From contig NC_035161.2 of assembly GCF_001659605.2 (NCBI RefSeq), forward strand, positions 32,535,691-32,599,690: a stretch of DNA of 64,000 bases. Reading direction: 5' to 3'. How positions within the stretch are numbered: the first letter of the stretch is position 1; each line of letters opens with the position of its first letter. The notes beneath the pieces were generated by a model that worked only from the letters and a program-made list of their open reading frames with translations, made no database searches and was not told where the DNA came from. This document shows positions 50,567 through 63,565 of the stretch, in pieces. The position numbers and the translations under genes were made by a program. Origin of the DNA: Manihot esculenta. Its lineage: Eukaryota; Streptophyta; Magnoliopsida; Malpighiales; Euphorbiaceae.

Positions 50567-53500
50567 TTAGAGTTCTCCAGAAACGCAGCAGCCATTGTTG
50601 TTGAAAGGAGCAGAAAAATGGTGGATGAATATGGACTGATCCAACCCACAACTTGCAATAGACTTGTCCTCTTCAAGTATTTCCACATTATTGGATTCAA
50701 CTTCCTGTAAATTACAAATTTAGAAAGAAAAAATTATCAATCAAACTTTTTCAAACTCCCAATGGATTTGAAACATATGCAAATGGTTAGCATAATTCAT
50801 TTTGAATGAATTTTTATGAAATCATGCAAGATGAATTCTTTTATTTTAAATAAGAGAATTGTTAGAAAAGAAATCAAGAAAAATGAATTCTTATGAAATT
50901 TTCGATTCCAAATAAAGGATATGGGATTTCTTAATAATTGTTACATTTATGATCATTATTATGACTCCATTTATTTTTGCAATACAATTACAATATACAT
51001 TCTAAATATATTTTGTATTGAGGGTTCTAATCCTCTTTAGTATAACTTATGGTTTCATCCAAAATGAGGATTGAATGTTGCAAGAATGTCATTACCATGC
51101 TATTCAGTCTGCGGATGTAGCCAACCAGCTCCAGTTGCATCTTCTGATCTGAAAACTCATTGGCTTTTTCATCAATCATATGTATTTGCTGCAAAAACAA
51201 AATTTAAATGTGAACCATTTCAATGAACCGAACATAGCTGGTTCCGGGGGAGGGGGAAGAAATAAGATTGTACACAGGAAAAACTAACTTTCTAAATTAA
51301 TACAATTGAGATAAAAAACCAGACCCGCAACTTCTTGTGTGATGTGGTCCATATGGGGGTAACTGGTAAGGCTCACTGGCCTTCCTTCGAACAAAGAGAT
51401 AGCATATGGTAGATATGAAATTTCCAGCAAAAATGAAGAAACTATGATCTAATTTTTCTTTTCTTGATTTAGTTAAATAAAACATTTCTCATCAAAGATA
51501 TTTTAAGGTGAAATAAATAAATAAGAAAATGGAGCTACTTAATTATATTTTTCTTTTTCCTTTTTCTTTGTGGATTATTTCAGATAAACTTCTATTTATT
51601 TATTTATTTTCTCCCTCTATTGACTATTGTGTAAATGGTAGCTTACTGTTTATTTATTAGACCAAATTTGGCAAAACTTACTATAATGATTGCAAGTTTA
51701 CATTTCCACCACATCAACAAAACTATCACTAAATCTTTATTAAGGCTACAAAAGGAAGAAAATAAAAGCAGATCAATTTAAAGTTGAGATTGTTTGTAAA
51801 AAGGAAAAAAGGAAAAAAAAAAAAAAAAGGCAAAACTGACCAGATTCAAATAGTGGAAAAGAATGGAAATAACATGCATCTGACTTCAATTAATAGATTA
51901 GCTTAGAAATTAAAAGAAACTGAAAGATTGGCTACTCACAATATTCCTCTTAACAGTACTTGAATGATGAAGTAGTCCAATGCCAACCACAACCTTTGAG
52001 ATCCTATGCATGCCAGATTCAGCCCAACCAAAGTACAGTCCTGAAACTTGGCATGGAAGAGCTGATTTGCCATCATCTGGAATTTTTACATATTCTTTCA
52101 ATGACAGAACAGATGAAATTGTAATAGAAATTCAACTGAATCCCAAACTAGTTAGAGCTAGTATTATGGATAATACCTATAAAGAAACTAAATCTAGATG
52201 CAAATTTCATAAGATCCCAAGTGAAAAAGAAATACTAAATTAGCTTTAATTTTATGTAAATGTAGCTTGTTTTATTTGTATAAATGATGAATCTTTAAAC
52301 GGTTAACCAAGAAAGCATCCTCTTCAAGCACCCATTAACCAGGGAAACTAGATTGAAGAGGAAGCAGTTCTAACATAGCAGAAAAGAAAATAAATGACCA
52401 AACAATAAAGGGTTATACTCAGGAACTTAACACATGAAACTTTTTCTCTTAATTAGTTTGGATAACATGGAAAGTATGGTGTGTCCCACTTTGATGACAC
52501 CAAACAGGGTGCTCATGCAAACTATTGCAAGGAAACTAATTTCACATACCTGTGACTTCAGTAACACATCCAGTTTTGTATAGAATGCGAAAGTAAATTG
52601 GTTCAATGGGCAATGCCTTATCAACCCCTGCAACATTATGCAAACATAATTCCATCAGAAAAGTGACAGAACTACAACCAGAAAATAAAATGATGTCTTG
52701 ATATGTGCATACAATCATCAAACAATGGAAGCCCCCATATCTCAGGCTGAAATTCTAGAAGTGAATGAAGCACAATATCTGCCAACAAAGAACAATCAGC
52801 TTCACTTCCAGATGGAACAGCCACTACCCTCATTTTTGCAGCCTGAGCAGCTTTAACGCCAACCCTGAGAAATGTATTAACATGAACTTTATAGTAATAG
52901 AACAAATAGATGGATATTCCATAACATCACAGGCCCATAACAGAAAAGAGTACTAGCTAGAGTTGCTTTGGATGTCCTTAAGCAAAACAAGCATACTGAA
53001 TTTTTCCTCAGCAAAACATAACTCTCATGCCTGTTGCTACGCTTTTTCGTTTTTGTAAAAAGTACAAAAGCACTAACAAATAGATATTCAAGGACGAACG
53101 AAATCAGAAAAAACAACTAATTAATGAGCATAGAAACATAAAATTAAGACATTCAATCCATGCTTTGCATAACTATTATCAATTGTTTTCCACAGGAACT
53201 TTAAAAGATGATGGAAGCTAAAAATATAACCATATCACCCCAAAGAGAGTCATAACAATAGCACAAACCAAAGCTTTCCACAGTAAACTTGCAAAGCAAC
53301 AACAGAATCAAAATTGCTCATCTCTTTGAAGGGAAGTTCAAAATGGCAAAAATATACTCCCTTTGACTTTATTTTTGCTTTGTTACAAAGTGAATCAAGC
53401 TATTGCTCATGTAGCAAGAGTTTTAACTTTTGTTTTGGTTGAACAAGGTTTAGAAAGACATGAGAAATGCACCAGGAGAAGTGGGGATTCTGGGTAAAAG

Positions 53501-56500
53501 AGCTGGAATAGACAGCCCAAACAGAGCCCTTCTCTATTAGCAGTGGTCATTATTGATGCCAGCACAGGATGGGAGTCGATTCCAAATATCAACCCATGCA
53601 AGGAGCCCTTAGCAAAATTCAAAGATTCAAGTGATGATACTCCAGAATGTAGAAAATCAAAGTGTTTTCATGAAAACAAGACATTCTAAAGGAGCAATAT
53701 GATGAAAAAGCTGAGAGACGAGCTAAGAAAGAAGTGTGAAGCAAGAAACCAACAAAACACAAGAGAAGTAGGAGAAATATATAAGAACATGTGTTGAACT
53801 CCAAAACCATGTCCTACTCCACTCTGCCCCATATTTTTACCTTCTGCTCCATGTTATATTCTGTTTTGCACATTTTGAAGAATTAAAAGGATTACATGGC
53901 TTGCCTTCCATTTACCCGGCCTCATGTGCATCAACCCGTGTACTTCATGGGCCAATTTTGTAATTTTTTTATTTATTTTGAACTTATTATTTAGAATTTA
54001 TTTAGGCCCAATTAGGTAATTTTTGAACAGTTCATGATGGTGATGATGGGAGACCAAAATCCGCAATGGAAATCAGAATCTGCTATGGTAAAAGCATAAA
54101 TTAAACCTGAAATCCTTGCTGCAGAAATTCTTAGGGATGTTTTTAAAAACAAGAAAGATAAAGAGTTACAATAAGTGTGGGTACTGTATACAAGTGGCAG
54201 AATTTTAGGAGCCAAGATGGTGAATTCAGCTATTGTTATCCTATAAATCTCATGGAATATGAATGGGAAATATCAAAAAAGGAAAGTAAGAAAGTTCAGC
54301 TATCAAATGGTATTGTGATCTTGAAGAACAAGCATGGAAAATTTGGAGAACAAAAAGGAGGAAATTAACTCTTTGTCAATTAAGAGTCCATACTCTCAAC
54401 TGAAGAGGATGAATCACCCGGAAGTACAAAAGTTTTATGCAGGCCCAATTTCCTAAGTTCTCACATTCTTGGGGATAAGAATTCGCTGGTGGGGGAGGTA
54501 TTGTCATGTATAGAAGCTTTGATAGTAGTGGAGGGAAAAGAATCAGTTAGCTTTTGGAGGGAAATCTATTTATGGTTAGAGAATTTGTTAAATCCGTTAG
54601 AGAAAGTCATGACAATTACTAGGTAAGTGACTATAAAAGGAATACCCAGTACCAGATGTTTGCATCCCAGAAAACTAATATAAGGACATCTTCTTTCTCT
54701 CAAGTCTTCGCTCTTTTATTTATATTCCTTTCTCTTCTATCTTCTTTTTGAGATTTCGTTTCTCTTCTACTGCACTATTTCTTATCATAGAAACTCAAAT
54801 CCAAGGGCTACCACTGATAAATATCATTTAACATAGTCAGTCCATGGGGCCTATCATAGACATTCCATGGGGCCTAACAAAAATAGCAAGGATTTTACAG
54901 TACTGTACCAATGTGGTGGATAACAAGTAAAATGATACAACTTAGGAAGCATATCTGCAAAATCTAATTCTGTAATAATATAATGAGTCAAGGTAAGGAA
55001 AATTTACATAAAGGCAAAAATATCACCAATAAAACTCACTTTTTTTTAATGTTGCATACTTGAAATGATATGGGACAAGAATGTCAATCCCATGTGCTAC
55101 ATTGTTGACCATTTAACAGTCAGCTCCTTAAGGAACACCTAGCAACAATGATTAACATGCTTCGGATTCATAATCAGGTAAGCCAAAACTGATGTATCTA
55201 AGACTCTTGTTTATTAGTTTAACTTATTTTGCAAATCCTCAACCATTATATTATTCACAATGCTTAATTTACTGAATACGAGTGTTGTCTGGAATAACTT
55301 ACAAAGAGTCTTCAATAACCAGGCACTTTAGAGCGTCTACACCCATTCTCCTTGCAGCCTCTATCAATCTACAAACAATTAAGTATATTATAAAATCAAG
55401 CATAGGGACAAAATTTTATTGTACAGAATTTTCTATTTAGAAGAGAGTTGAAGCATATGAGTCGTGCAAGAAGCTTTTGGATGTAAAAGCAAACATGACT
55501 ATTGTGCTTCAATATGCGAGACAGGACCATGTAAAGGATCACTGCAACAGCACCATTCTAATGCATCATAGGCTGGGTCTATGATAGGCCATGGGGTTTG
55601 GATGCTCTAAGGTTCCAATTCCATGAAACCTCCTAGACTAGGTTATTATAAGAGAACTTACAAATCTGGAGACGGCTTCCCTGATTTGACCTGGTCGCTT
55701 CCAAGAATTGTTGAAAAGTACTCATTCCAACCTACAATAGCAATTTAGGCAAATATAAAGGAAAATAAGAAAGCGGACTCCACTTACCTATAAGTAAATC
55801 ACAGATAATTCCATAAGGAATGTGATCAGTATGCACTATTGAATGAGATAATGCAGTGAAGTGATACAATATTCAAACCTGGGGAAACAAGATAAGCAAT
55901 AAATGGGAAAAAAACACATGGGTTTACAGACTCTTCACCAACAAATGAATTTACTAGGAAAATATCCATGGTCTAGCTAGTTTGTCAATTATGAAGAAAA
56001 TAAAAACAGACAATGCTTTTACAAGATAATATTTTGGCTAAGGATTCGATTAATTACATCTGCATTCATATTGGTACTTATTGTAGTTTGGATTGCTAAC
56101 CAGCTCTCCTGATTTCAACATTTTTAAGAAATCACACATTGCATTTTGTTGTCAACTGGGATCAAGCTAAAAGCTCTACCTGAATTCCAAATGACGTTGC
56201 AGAATAACATCCTAAGTAAAGTTAAAAAGGCAAGTAAAATATAAATGAGAAACACTCAAGAAATAACACTTTATAATAACAGAGTACCATCTAGTTCCCA
56301 TAATATTTCTGGTGAAAATAAAGGGAGTATAGAGTTCTGTGGGTGATAACTCGTAAAAACAAATCAAGGTTAATGACAGTTTCCATTCAGTTATAATAAT
56401 TTCACGATCAAAAAGAAGGGAAAAAAATGGAAAGCTATATGTGCTTGGTCAATATGCCCATTTCTGTTTTCATACACATCTTCGCTATAATCTTTATACT

Positions 56501-57918
56501 AATATAGGGACACTTTAATTCAAACATGAAACTTGCATGGAAATGTTTCTGAGTTTCACTTTTCTTCAAGTTGAAATAAGGCGACAAGGGATGATCCAAC
56601 ATAATATAATGACGTAAAAGTGAAAACCATCCCCCCCCCCAAAAAAAAAAAGAAAGAAAGAAAAAATCCACCCACCCACCTACAATATCACATCATGCAA
56701 CTTTTGTAATTACTTTATTGTTCTACTTTCGATCAGTTAGCAAAAAAAATAATAATAACAATAATAATTTTTGCCAAGATTCAAGCAAGATAAGAAAAGG
56801 ACCTTCTTGGTGAGAGATTTTTGCATCTATATATTCTCTTAAGGAGTTTGAAGCAAGAGCAAATGGCACCCCATTTTTATGCAGATGTTTGATGAGACGA
56901 TTAGCACCAGGCAGGGGTCTGGCAAGCAACCACCTAAGGGAGATATTTAAAGAATATAAGATGATGACATAAAAACTAAGATTATAAGCAATCATATTGC
57001 ATGAAAAACTTCTCCTCACCAGGCTAACTACCATAGTCATTTGCAAGGAATATCCAATAGTTTTTCTTTCCACATATTCATAAAACGATGTTATTTCATT
57101 AGGAAAGAGACTAATAGTATCATTCACAGTCAATCAGCTATTGCCTTTATGGACATGAATGATGAATCTCATACCAGTTAAATAAGCTCATTGTTTGGCA
57201 CACTCTGTATCCCTCGTTTTAAAATAACATAATATGAGTCAAATTCAATTGAAATTTCAAACCTTGATTGCTGTACAGCAAACACAAGAATCTCATGAGA
57301 ATTGAAATAAAAAATTTATTTGCAAATGACATGAGTTACTTTTTCAACCAGTTCCAACTTCCAAGCATAGTACACTTATCAGATAATCTGACAAGGTAAT
57401 TAGGTTCAAGTTCAACTATTGGCATATTATCACATCTCACTTCCATTGAAAAACATTTCTCAAACCAAATAATACTAACAAACATTTGCAGTAATGAACA
57501 ATAAAAATAAAAAAAAAATACACATACATAAGCAAACTTACTTGTCACGATACAGAGGCATGATTTCATCGATGAACTGATTGGGTGTAAATGGGAGGTC
57601 ATAGTCCTTAACAATGGTAGCAGCTGACGCTTGTAAAGTCATCCCCAACCTCTTCCTATCTTCCTTTTCCTTGTCCAAATTTTTCCCATACTTAGCCAAA
57701 AATTCTTTGAGAACACTCTTTGTTGCATTCTCTACACATTAATAAGCACACAACACAAGAACATTTAGAAGAGAATAAGGAAAAAGACCCATTATGTAGA
57801 AATGAAAAGAAAAATGGAGAAGGAGACCTGTGTCCAGAAGAGTCCCATCCAAATCAAGAACAACAGCAGAAATTTTGATATCTGCACAGCAGGATGCAGA
57901 CCCAGAAGAGTTCATCAT
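50567..57918 (-). CDS. HAD-family phosphatase, riboflavin kinase/FMN hydrolase-like with degenerate kinase half (10 exons, 381 aa)
   Basis: Exons (minus): 57918-57828, 57731-57542, 56933-56803, 55731-55662, 55368-55303, 52864-52713, 52627-52550, 52076-51940, 51188-51096, 50704-50567; 1146 nt, in phase. The N-terminal half is a complete HAD hydrolase: DLDGT (residues 22-26, nucleophile D22), LASNS (S122), GKPSPD (K156), VIEDS (E180/D181). It resembles plant FMN/FHY, which dephosphorylates FMN and in its C-terminal half phosphorylates riboflavin; 381 residues fits. However, where the kinase domain should carry its glycine-rich nucleotide-binding stretch and the PTAN motif (after about residue 233), this protein has IEPIYFRILYKTGC. 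Later kinase-like features (GLYFGWAE, LELVGYIRR) remain. I infer phosphatase activity without riboflavin kinase activity. The intron between exons 5 and 6 is 2.4 kb. Confidence 0.85.
54490..54830 (+). repeat. Possible LTR fragment in a HAD-gene intron
   Basis: A purine tract, GGTGGGGGAGG (54490-54500), stands before TTGTCATGTATAG. A TATAAAAGG box lies at 54633-54641, followed by a pyrimidine-rich stretch like the R/U5 part of plant LTRs, ending near TTATCA at 54783-54788. No second LTR or coding part was identified, so this may be a solo or truncated LTR, or chance. Confidence 0.35.
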
Positions 57919-58320
57919 GGTCTGCAGACCCAAAAGATTATCAATGGAAAGAGGGACAGATTTTGTCTAGCAACAGGTACATGCGAATGCAAATAATAAA
58001 GAGTGATGGAAAAATAAAAGAATCAACGTTCATATGCAAGTAACAGGAATATTCAACAGCGTCATTCCTGCATTGTGCTTAACAGCGTTAAAGAGATTTG
58101 ATTCAAACAATTTGGGGGTTTTATGTAGGAGAATGATTCAACTTTCAGTTAAAGCTTCCCTATCCTTCTGCCAGCATCTCTACACGTTCAATTAGTTTGT
58201 TTGTTGATTCTCTTTCCAGTTCATGAAAACACGTCAAGAACGTGTGCCGTTTTTCCGGTGTTTGTTTTTTTTTTTTTTTTTTTGCATGAAACACGATCTT
58301 CCTTCGGTGTTTGCTTGAAA
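57919..58320. promoter_or_regulatory. Upstream region of the HAD gene
   Basis: Lies between the HAD start codon (minus) and the left edge of the duplicated DUF688 segment (plus). It contains a poly(T) run at 58265-58283. No core promoter motif is assigned. The right part has no similarity to the leader exon of the intact DUF688 gene. Confidence 0.4.
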
Positions 58321-59216
58321 CAAGTTTTGAATATGAATTTTCTGCGTAAAATTGTTATCTTTTTTAAGGAGACAAACGTATTGAAATTCGGTGGCTTTTC
58401 TCTTTTCTTTTTGTTTCTTTTAAAACACATTCATTCTTCATTATGAATCTTGCAAACTTGGATTGGATTTCATTCAGCAATCTTTTGCAGAAACATTAGT
58501 ACACTTGATTGAAGTGTCTGATGGAAGAAAAGCAATTGGATTTTAATCAGCCACTTCTATCTGCGAGGAGGTTCTCATCAACAGGATCAACCACAGAAGC
58601 TGATCACAAAACGAAAACTGATAATACTCATCCCAAATTACCCCCGCTTCCTGTTTATAAGTCAGAATTGAAATCCGGTCCAGTGAGGAACCCGGGAGCT
58701 GTTCCTTTTTTATGGGAGAAAACCCCAGGAAGGCCCAAGTATGAAAGCAAACCACGAAATGCAGTTCTTGCACAACCTCCTGTTGTCCCAAAGCTACCAC
58801 CGGGGCGGATTTTGAATGTTGAAAGACAAGCTTTAGATAAAGAATCTGAAGGCATGGCTGGTGGTCAGTCTGAAGCAAAAAGTGGTTTTTCAGGCTCTTA
58901 CAGTGTTCCTTCTTTGGAAAAAATTGTAACTGAAGAAGAAATCTCCAGAGAGGGAAAAGAGGAGACAGACATCTCTGGTTCAGAGGATGATGATGAGGCC
59001 TATGTAGATGCACTTGATACACTTTCTCGGTGTGAATCATTCTTCTTGAACTGTAGTATAAGCGGAGTGAGTGGGTTGGATGGTCCAGATATGAAACCAT
59101 CTGGCACTTTCTCAACAGATCCACAAACTCGAGATTTCATGATGGGTCGATTCCTGCCTGCAGCAAAGGCAATGGCTTCGGAAACTCCTCAACATTCTAG
59201 TAGGAGGCTACTATAG
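58321..59216 (+). pseudogene. Partial duplicate of the DUF688 gene, truncated by a copia insertion
   Basis: 58321-59211 matches 46459-47346 almost base for base (about 15 differences in the coding part by eye). The match covers about 200 bp before the ATG and the first 230 codons. The ORF from ATG 58521 carries the same VPFLWEKTPGRPK motif. It then stops at TAG 59214-59216, which lies inside the LTR of the copia element beginning at 59212. The duplicate includes leader-intron sequence and its acceptor, so it arose at the DNA level and not by reverse transcription. It lacks the first leader exon and promoter of the parent. A truncated protein of about 231 residues is conceivable, but I consider it a pseudogene. 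Confidence 0.85.
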
Positions 59217-59367
59217 AGAAAATGGTTTTTGTATTATTCACTGAACGTATTACAGAAACTTATATAATACAAGTCTACAACTAACTAAATATATAAGATA
59301 AGTATACAGCTATAACTCAAATATTAAAAATAGATAAAACTGTTATAGTTAGTCTTTATCCTTAATA
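59212..59367 (-). mobile_element. 3' LTR (156 bp) of the copia element
   Basis: On the minus strand it follows a purine tract (GCGGGAGCG) and runs TATTAAGG...CTCTATA. Canonical ends would be TG...CA; each end differs by one transition. The left edge falls exactly where similarity of the DUF688 duplicate to its parent stops. A short LTR suits the Ale lineage. The expected target duplicate on this side is GCTAC (59207-59211). Confidence 0.7.
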
Positions 59368-62300
59368 CGCTCCCGCAAGATTGAGGCGCCATTGGAGACT
59401 CCAATCTTGGTTCTAAAGTAACAAAACTGAGTTCTTCCCAAAGCCTTTGTAAGCACATCAGCAAATTAATCTTTTGAACTTATGTGAAGAACCCTTAACT
59501 GTCCAGCATTAATTTTCTCGCGAACAAAATGGTAATCCAGTGCAAGATGCTTCATCCTAGTATGATAGATTGGATTGGCGCAGAAGTAAGTCGCACCAAG
59601 ATTATCACAATGAAGGACTGGTGGTTGTGATATTGGTGCTCCCAAATCTTGTAATAAACTTTGAACCCAAAATACCTCTGCTGCAGCATTGGCTAAGGCT
59701 TTGTACTCGGCCTCTGTAGAAGATCGTGAGACAGTCTTTTGCTGACTAGATTTCCAAGAGATAATATTAGAACCAAGATATAGAACATAAGCAGTTGTAG
59801 ACCGCCCATTATCAAGGATACCACCCCAATCAGAATCAGAGAAGGCAGACAGAGTATGAGTGGAATTTCAATTGAGAAATAAGCCATAATGTATGGTTCC
59901 TTTGAGATATCGCAAAACACGTTTCAGTGCTTGAAGATGAGTTTGCGTTGGTGCATGCATAAACTGTGACAGCCAATTCACTGCAAAAGAAACATCAGGA
60001 CGCGTAATTGCCAAATATTGAAGAGATCCAACAATTTGGCGATATACGGTGGAATCAGTCAAACTAGAACCATCATTTAAGATCAGCTTGTCTCCTGTAG
60101 ACATAGGAGTATTCACCTCTTTAGCTCCAGCCATATCAAATCGGTCTAACAAATTAGCAATATGTCGATGTTGCGAAAGAAATAATCTTGCAGCTGTAGA
60201 AATTACTTCAACCCCCAAAAAATGATTTAATATTCCCAAATCTTTGATAGAGAACTAAGCAGATAGCTTCTGTACACAGGTATTCAGAAAATGATTGTTA
60301 TTACCTGTAAGTACAATATCATCAACATATACTAGAAAATATGCAGTAATCCCATTGGAGGAAAAAATAAACAAGGACGCATCAGCATTTGATTTGCGAA
60401 AACCAAGTTTGAGCAAAAAAGAAGTAAGTTCAAGATACCAAGCTCGTGGAGCCTGTTTCAAACCATAAAGAGACTTCTTCAGTTTGCAAACATAATCAGA
60501 AAACTCAGGTTGCACATATCCTGGAGGTTGCTGCATGTAGACATCTTCATAAAGTGTGCCATGTAAAAAGCCATTATTTACATCCAATTGCCTTAACTGC
60601 CATCCTTTAGAAATTGCAAGAGTAAGAACTACCCGAATTGTGACCGGTTTTGTAACCGGACTAAATGTATCAAAATAATCACGCCCAGGTTCCTGAAGAA
60701 ATCCTTTGACAACCAAACGTACCTTGTACTTATCAATAGTACCATCCGGTTTACGCTTAATCCGAAACACTCATTTGCAACTAATAAGATGATGTTTGTC
60801 TCTCGGAACCAGCTCCCAAGTTTTATTTTGCAAAAGAGCATTGTACTCTGAATCCATCGCCTGCCGCCAAAGTGAACTTGCCAGAGCTTGTTTAACTGTT
60901 CTTGGCTCGAGTGTATCCTGTAAAGGATATTTAGTTGTAAGATTAACAAAAGAAGAATTAAAATACTTTGAGTTAGGCTTCCTTTGTCGCTGCTGCCGTT
61001 GTACAGGAGCTGGAACTGAGTCTTGTGAAACAATCGGTAGTGGCAAATCTAAATCAGCAGTAGAAGATTCAGTCATCAAAGGTTCAACTTGTTGAGTCTC
61101 AGTACTAATTAATGGCATGGCAGATTGATCAGATTCTGCTGATAATGCTGTAATAGATTCTGAACCAGTACTCGAAACCAACAAATCAGAATCACTTGGA
61201 ATAGAAATTGCCAATGGAACCGAAGCAACTGCAGTTGGTGCAACAGGTGATGAATTTTGTTGTTGTGCCGAACCTGTACAAGAAGCATCTCGAAAATAAT
61301 TTGTAAATTGATGAGAACTAGTGCAAGTTTCAGATGGAAAAATATGCTCAACAAATTGAACATGACGAGACAAATACAAACGATTAGCCTTTGGATCGTA
61401 ACATTTGTATGCAGATTGAGTTGGAGAATATCCAAGAAAAATACAAGGCAATGAACGACACTGAAGTTTAGAATTATTATATGGCCTTAGCCATGGAAAA
61501 CAAAGACAACCAAAAGATTTCAATCTCTTAAAATTATGAGACATACCAAACAATCTAGAGAAAGGTGTTTGAAACGAAATAGCGGACGAAGGCAACCGAT
61601 TGAGCAAATAAACAGCAGCCTGAAAAGCATGAGACCAATAATTAGAAGGTAAAGACGAAAATTATAACATAGCAAGACCTGTTTCAACTATTGAGTGATG
61701 ACGACGTTCAGCAGTACCATTATGCTCTTGCGTATGTGGAGGTGTTGTATAATGTGAAATACCACAAGACAAAAAATGATGCTTAAGCTTTTGATACTCC
61801 CCACCATTATCAGTGAACACAAAAACAATTTTAGTGTGAAAATAATTTTCAACCAATTTCTGAAAGTGGATAAACAAATCATGAGTATCAGATTTCTTCT
61901 TCATGGGATATAGCCAAACATACTTAGAATAGTGATCAATAAATGTAACGTAATACTCATAGCCATCAATAGATTTTTGTGTAGGACCCCAAACATCGGA
62001 ATAAACAAGTTGCAAAGGCTTATTACTAACAAGAGAATTCTCAGAAAACGGTAATTTATGACTCTTGCTCATAGAGCAGGAAGTACAATGAAAACTAGAA
62101 ACATAGTTAGACATAGACTGAAGACCAATATTTCGAAGTACTAACAAAAAGACTTTATTATTGGGATGACCAAGCTTGTGATGCGATTCAGAAAGCAAAG
62201 ACAGACATCGAATAGTAACATTCAGCTGAGGACGTTGAGAATTAACTCTGGAAAAACTTGCACATTAGATATCATCAATGTTCTCTCCCCGTAGCAGAGA

Positions 62301-63560
62301 CGCCCCCGTGTACAGATCCTTCACAACAAAATAAGATGGAAAAAATTCCACAGAAACATGATTAGTGCGACATAACTTAGCAATTGAAACCAAATTCTTG
62401 CGCAGATTAGGCACACATAACACATTAGGCAATGATAAATTCTTAGAGTAAGCAGGAATTTGCACAAAACCAGTATGTGATACAGCAAGCGTTTTACCAT
62501 CACCAAGTTGTACTTCCTCAGGACCTCCATAGTCAGAATAGCTTTGCAAAGAAGCTGGATTCGACACAACATGATGAGAAGCTCCGCTATCAAACAACCA
62601 TTGTTGTGGAGAAGAAGCAGCCATAGCAGAAGTAACATTAACTGCAGGTATCGGTGCTAAAGAATGAGAAGTATCAGTCTTCAAAGACATATTATTCTCC
62701 TTAAGAAAGCGAGCCAATTTGCGACATTCAGCAGTAGTATGCCCAGTATATTCACAAAATTGACATACCACATCAGGTCGATAAGAACCTCGACCTCGAC
62801 CATCAGAGTAAGAACCACGACCACCACGTCGATTTCCAGAATAATTATAGTTTTGTGGAGATCGATTATAATTGTCATTCTGATTTTGTGAACGCCCTCT
62901 AGAACGTTGAGTGTAATTGACAATAGCAATCACTTGTGACATAGCTGAAACAGTTGTGGAATCTTTTTCTTGTAAGGATCGTTCATGATCAGTAAGTTTT
63001 TCAAAGAGATCAGAAAAGGTTATTGGGGTTTCACGAACTTTTAACGCAACAACTATGGGACTGTAATCATCTCCCAATCGCGTGATAATATAAACAATTA
63101 AATCATCATCACTCACCGAATTCTGGGTAAGAGCAAGCTCATCTGCAATAGCCCTCATCTCATTGAGAAAAATAGCAATCGGTTTGGTTCCCTTAGAGTT
63201 CTGTGCTAATTTAGTCTTTAAGGACAAAATTCTAGAACGAGAAACATTAGCAAAACTCTGGTAAAGCCGATCCCATGCTTCTTTGGCAGTATTGGCTGAA
63301 GAAATCAAGGGTTGAATAGTATCGGAACAACTTCCTAAAAGAGCACTGATCAAGATTTGATCTTGTCGAAACCATAAGGCGAAAGCTGGGTTGATTGTTT
63401 TGTCTTTTTCAGAAAGAAATTATGATGGTGCAGCCCGTGAACCATCAATAAAATCAAGTAAATCAAGACCAATTAAGGTTGATTGGATCTGTTTTCTCCA
63501 AACAGGAAAATTCTCCTAAGTAAGTTTAATAGGAAAATGCGTTGGAGCATGATCAAGTAT
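59349..63560 (-). pseudogene. Copia gag-pol polyprotein, one frame with eight internal stops
   Basis: All coding blocks share one frame from about 63560 to the TAA at 59351-59349. Gag (UBN2-like; FPVWRKQIQ, WDRLYQSF) comes first, then a zinc knuckle of C-x2-C-x4-H-x4-C form (CQFCEYTGHTTAEC) and protease (LFDSGASHH). Integrase follows, with an HHCC finger (HHKLGH, CTSC) and D, D, E in YSDVWGP, FTDNGGEY and HNGTAERR. Reverse transcriptase has YVDD (LVYVDDIVL), and RNase H has [12 protein letters not shown]. Stops lie at 63518-63516, 63422-63420, 62267-62265, 61664-61662, 60773-60771, 60257-60255, 59870-59868 and 59468-59466. No frameshift was found. Several stops fit C-to-T or G-to-A change of Gln, Trp or Arg codons. 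It cannot make a full polyprotein. Confidence 0.92.
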
Positions 63561-63565
63561 AATTT

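Larger units (their letters stand above)
59212..63565 (-). mobile_element. Ty1/copia retrotransposon, Ale-like, 5'-truncated
   Basis: The gag-pol order is gag, zinc knuckle, protease, integrase, reverse transcriptase, RNase H, then a short LTR, which is the copia order. The 5' end of gag, the leader and the 5' LTR are missing. Similarity to gag stops near 63565, where unrelated repeat sequence begins. The element interrupts the DUF688 duplicate. Confidence 0.85.
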
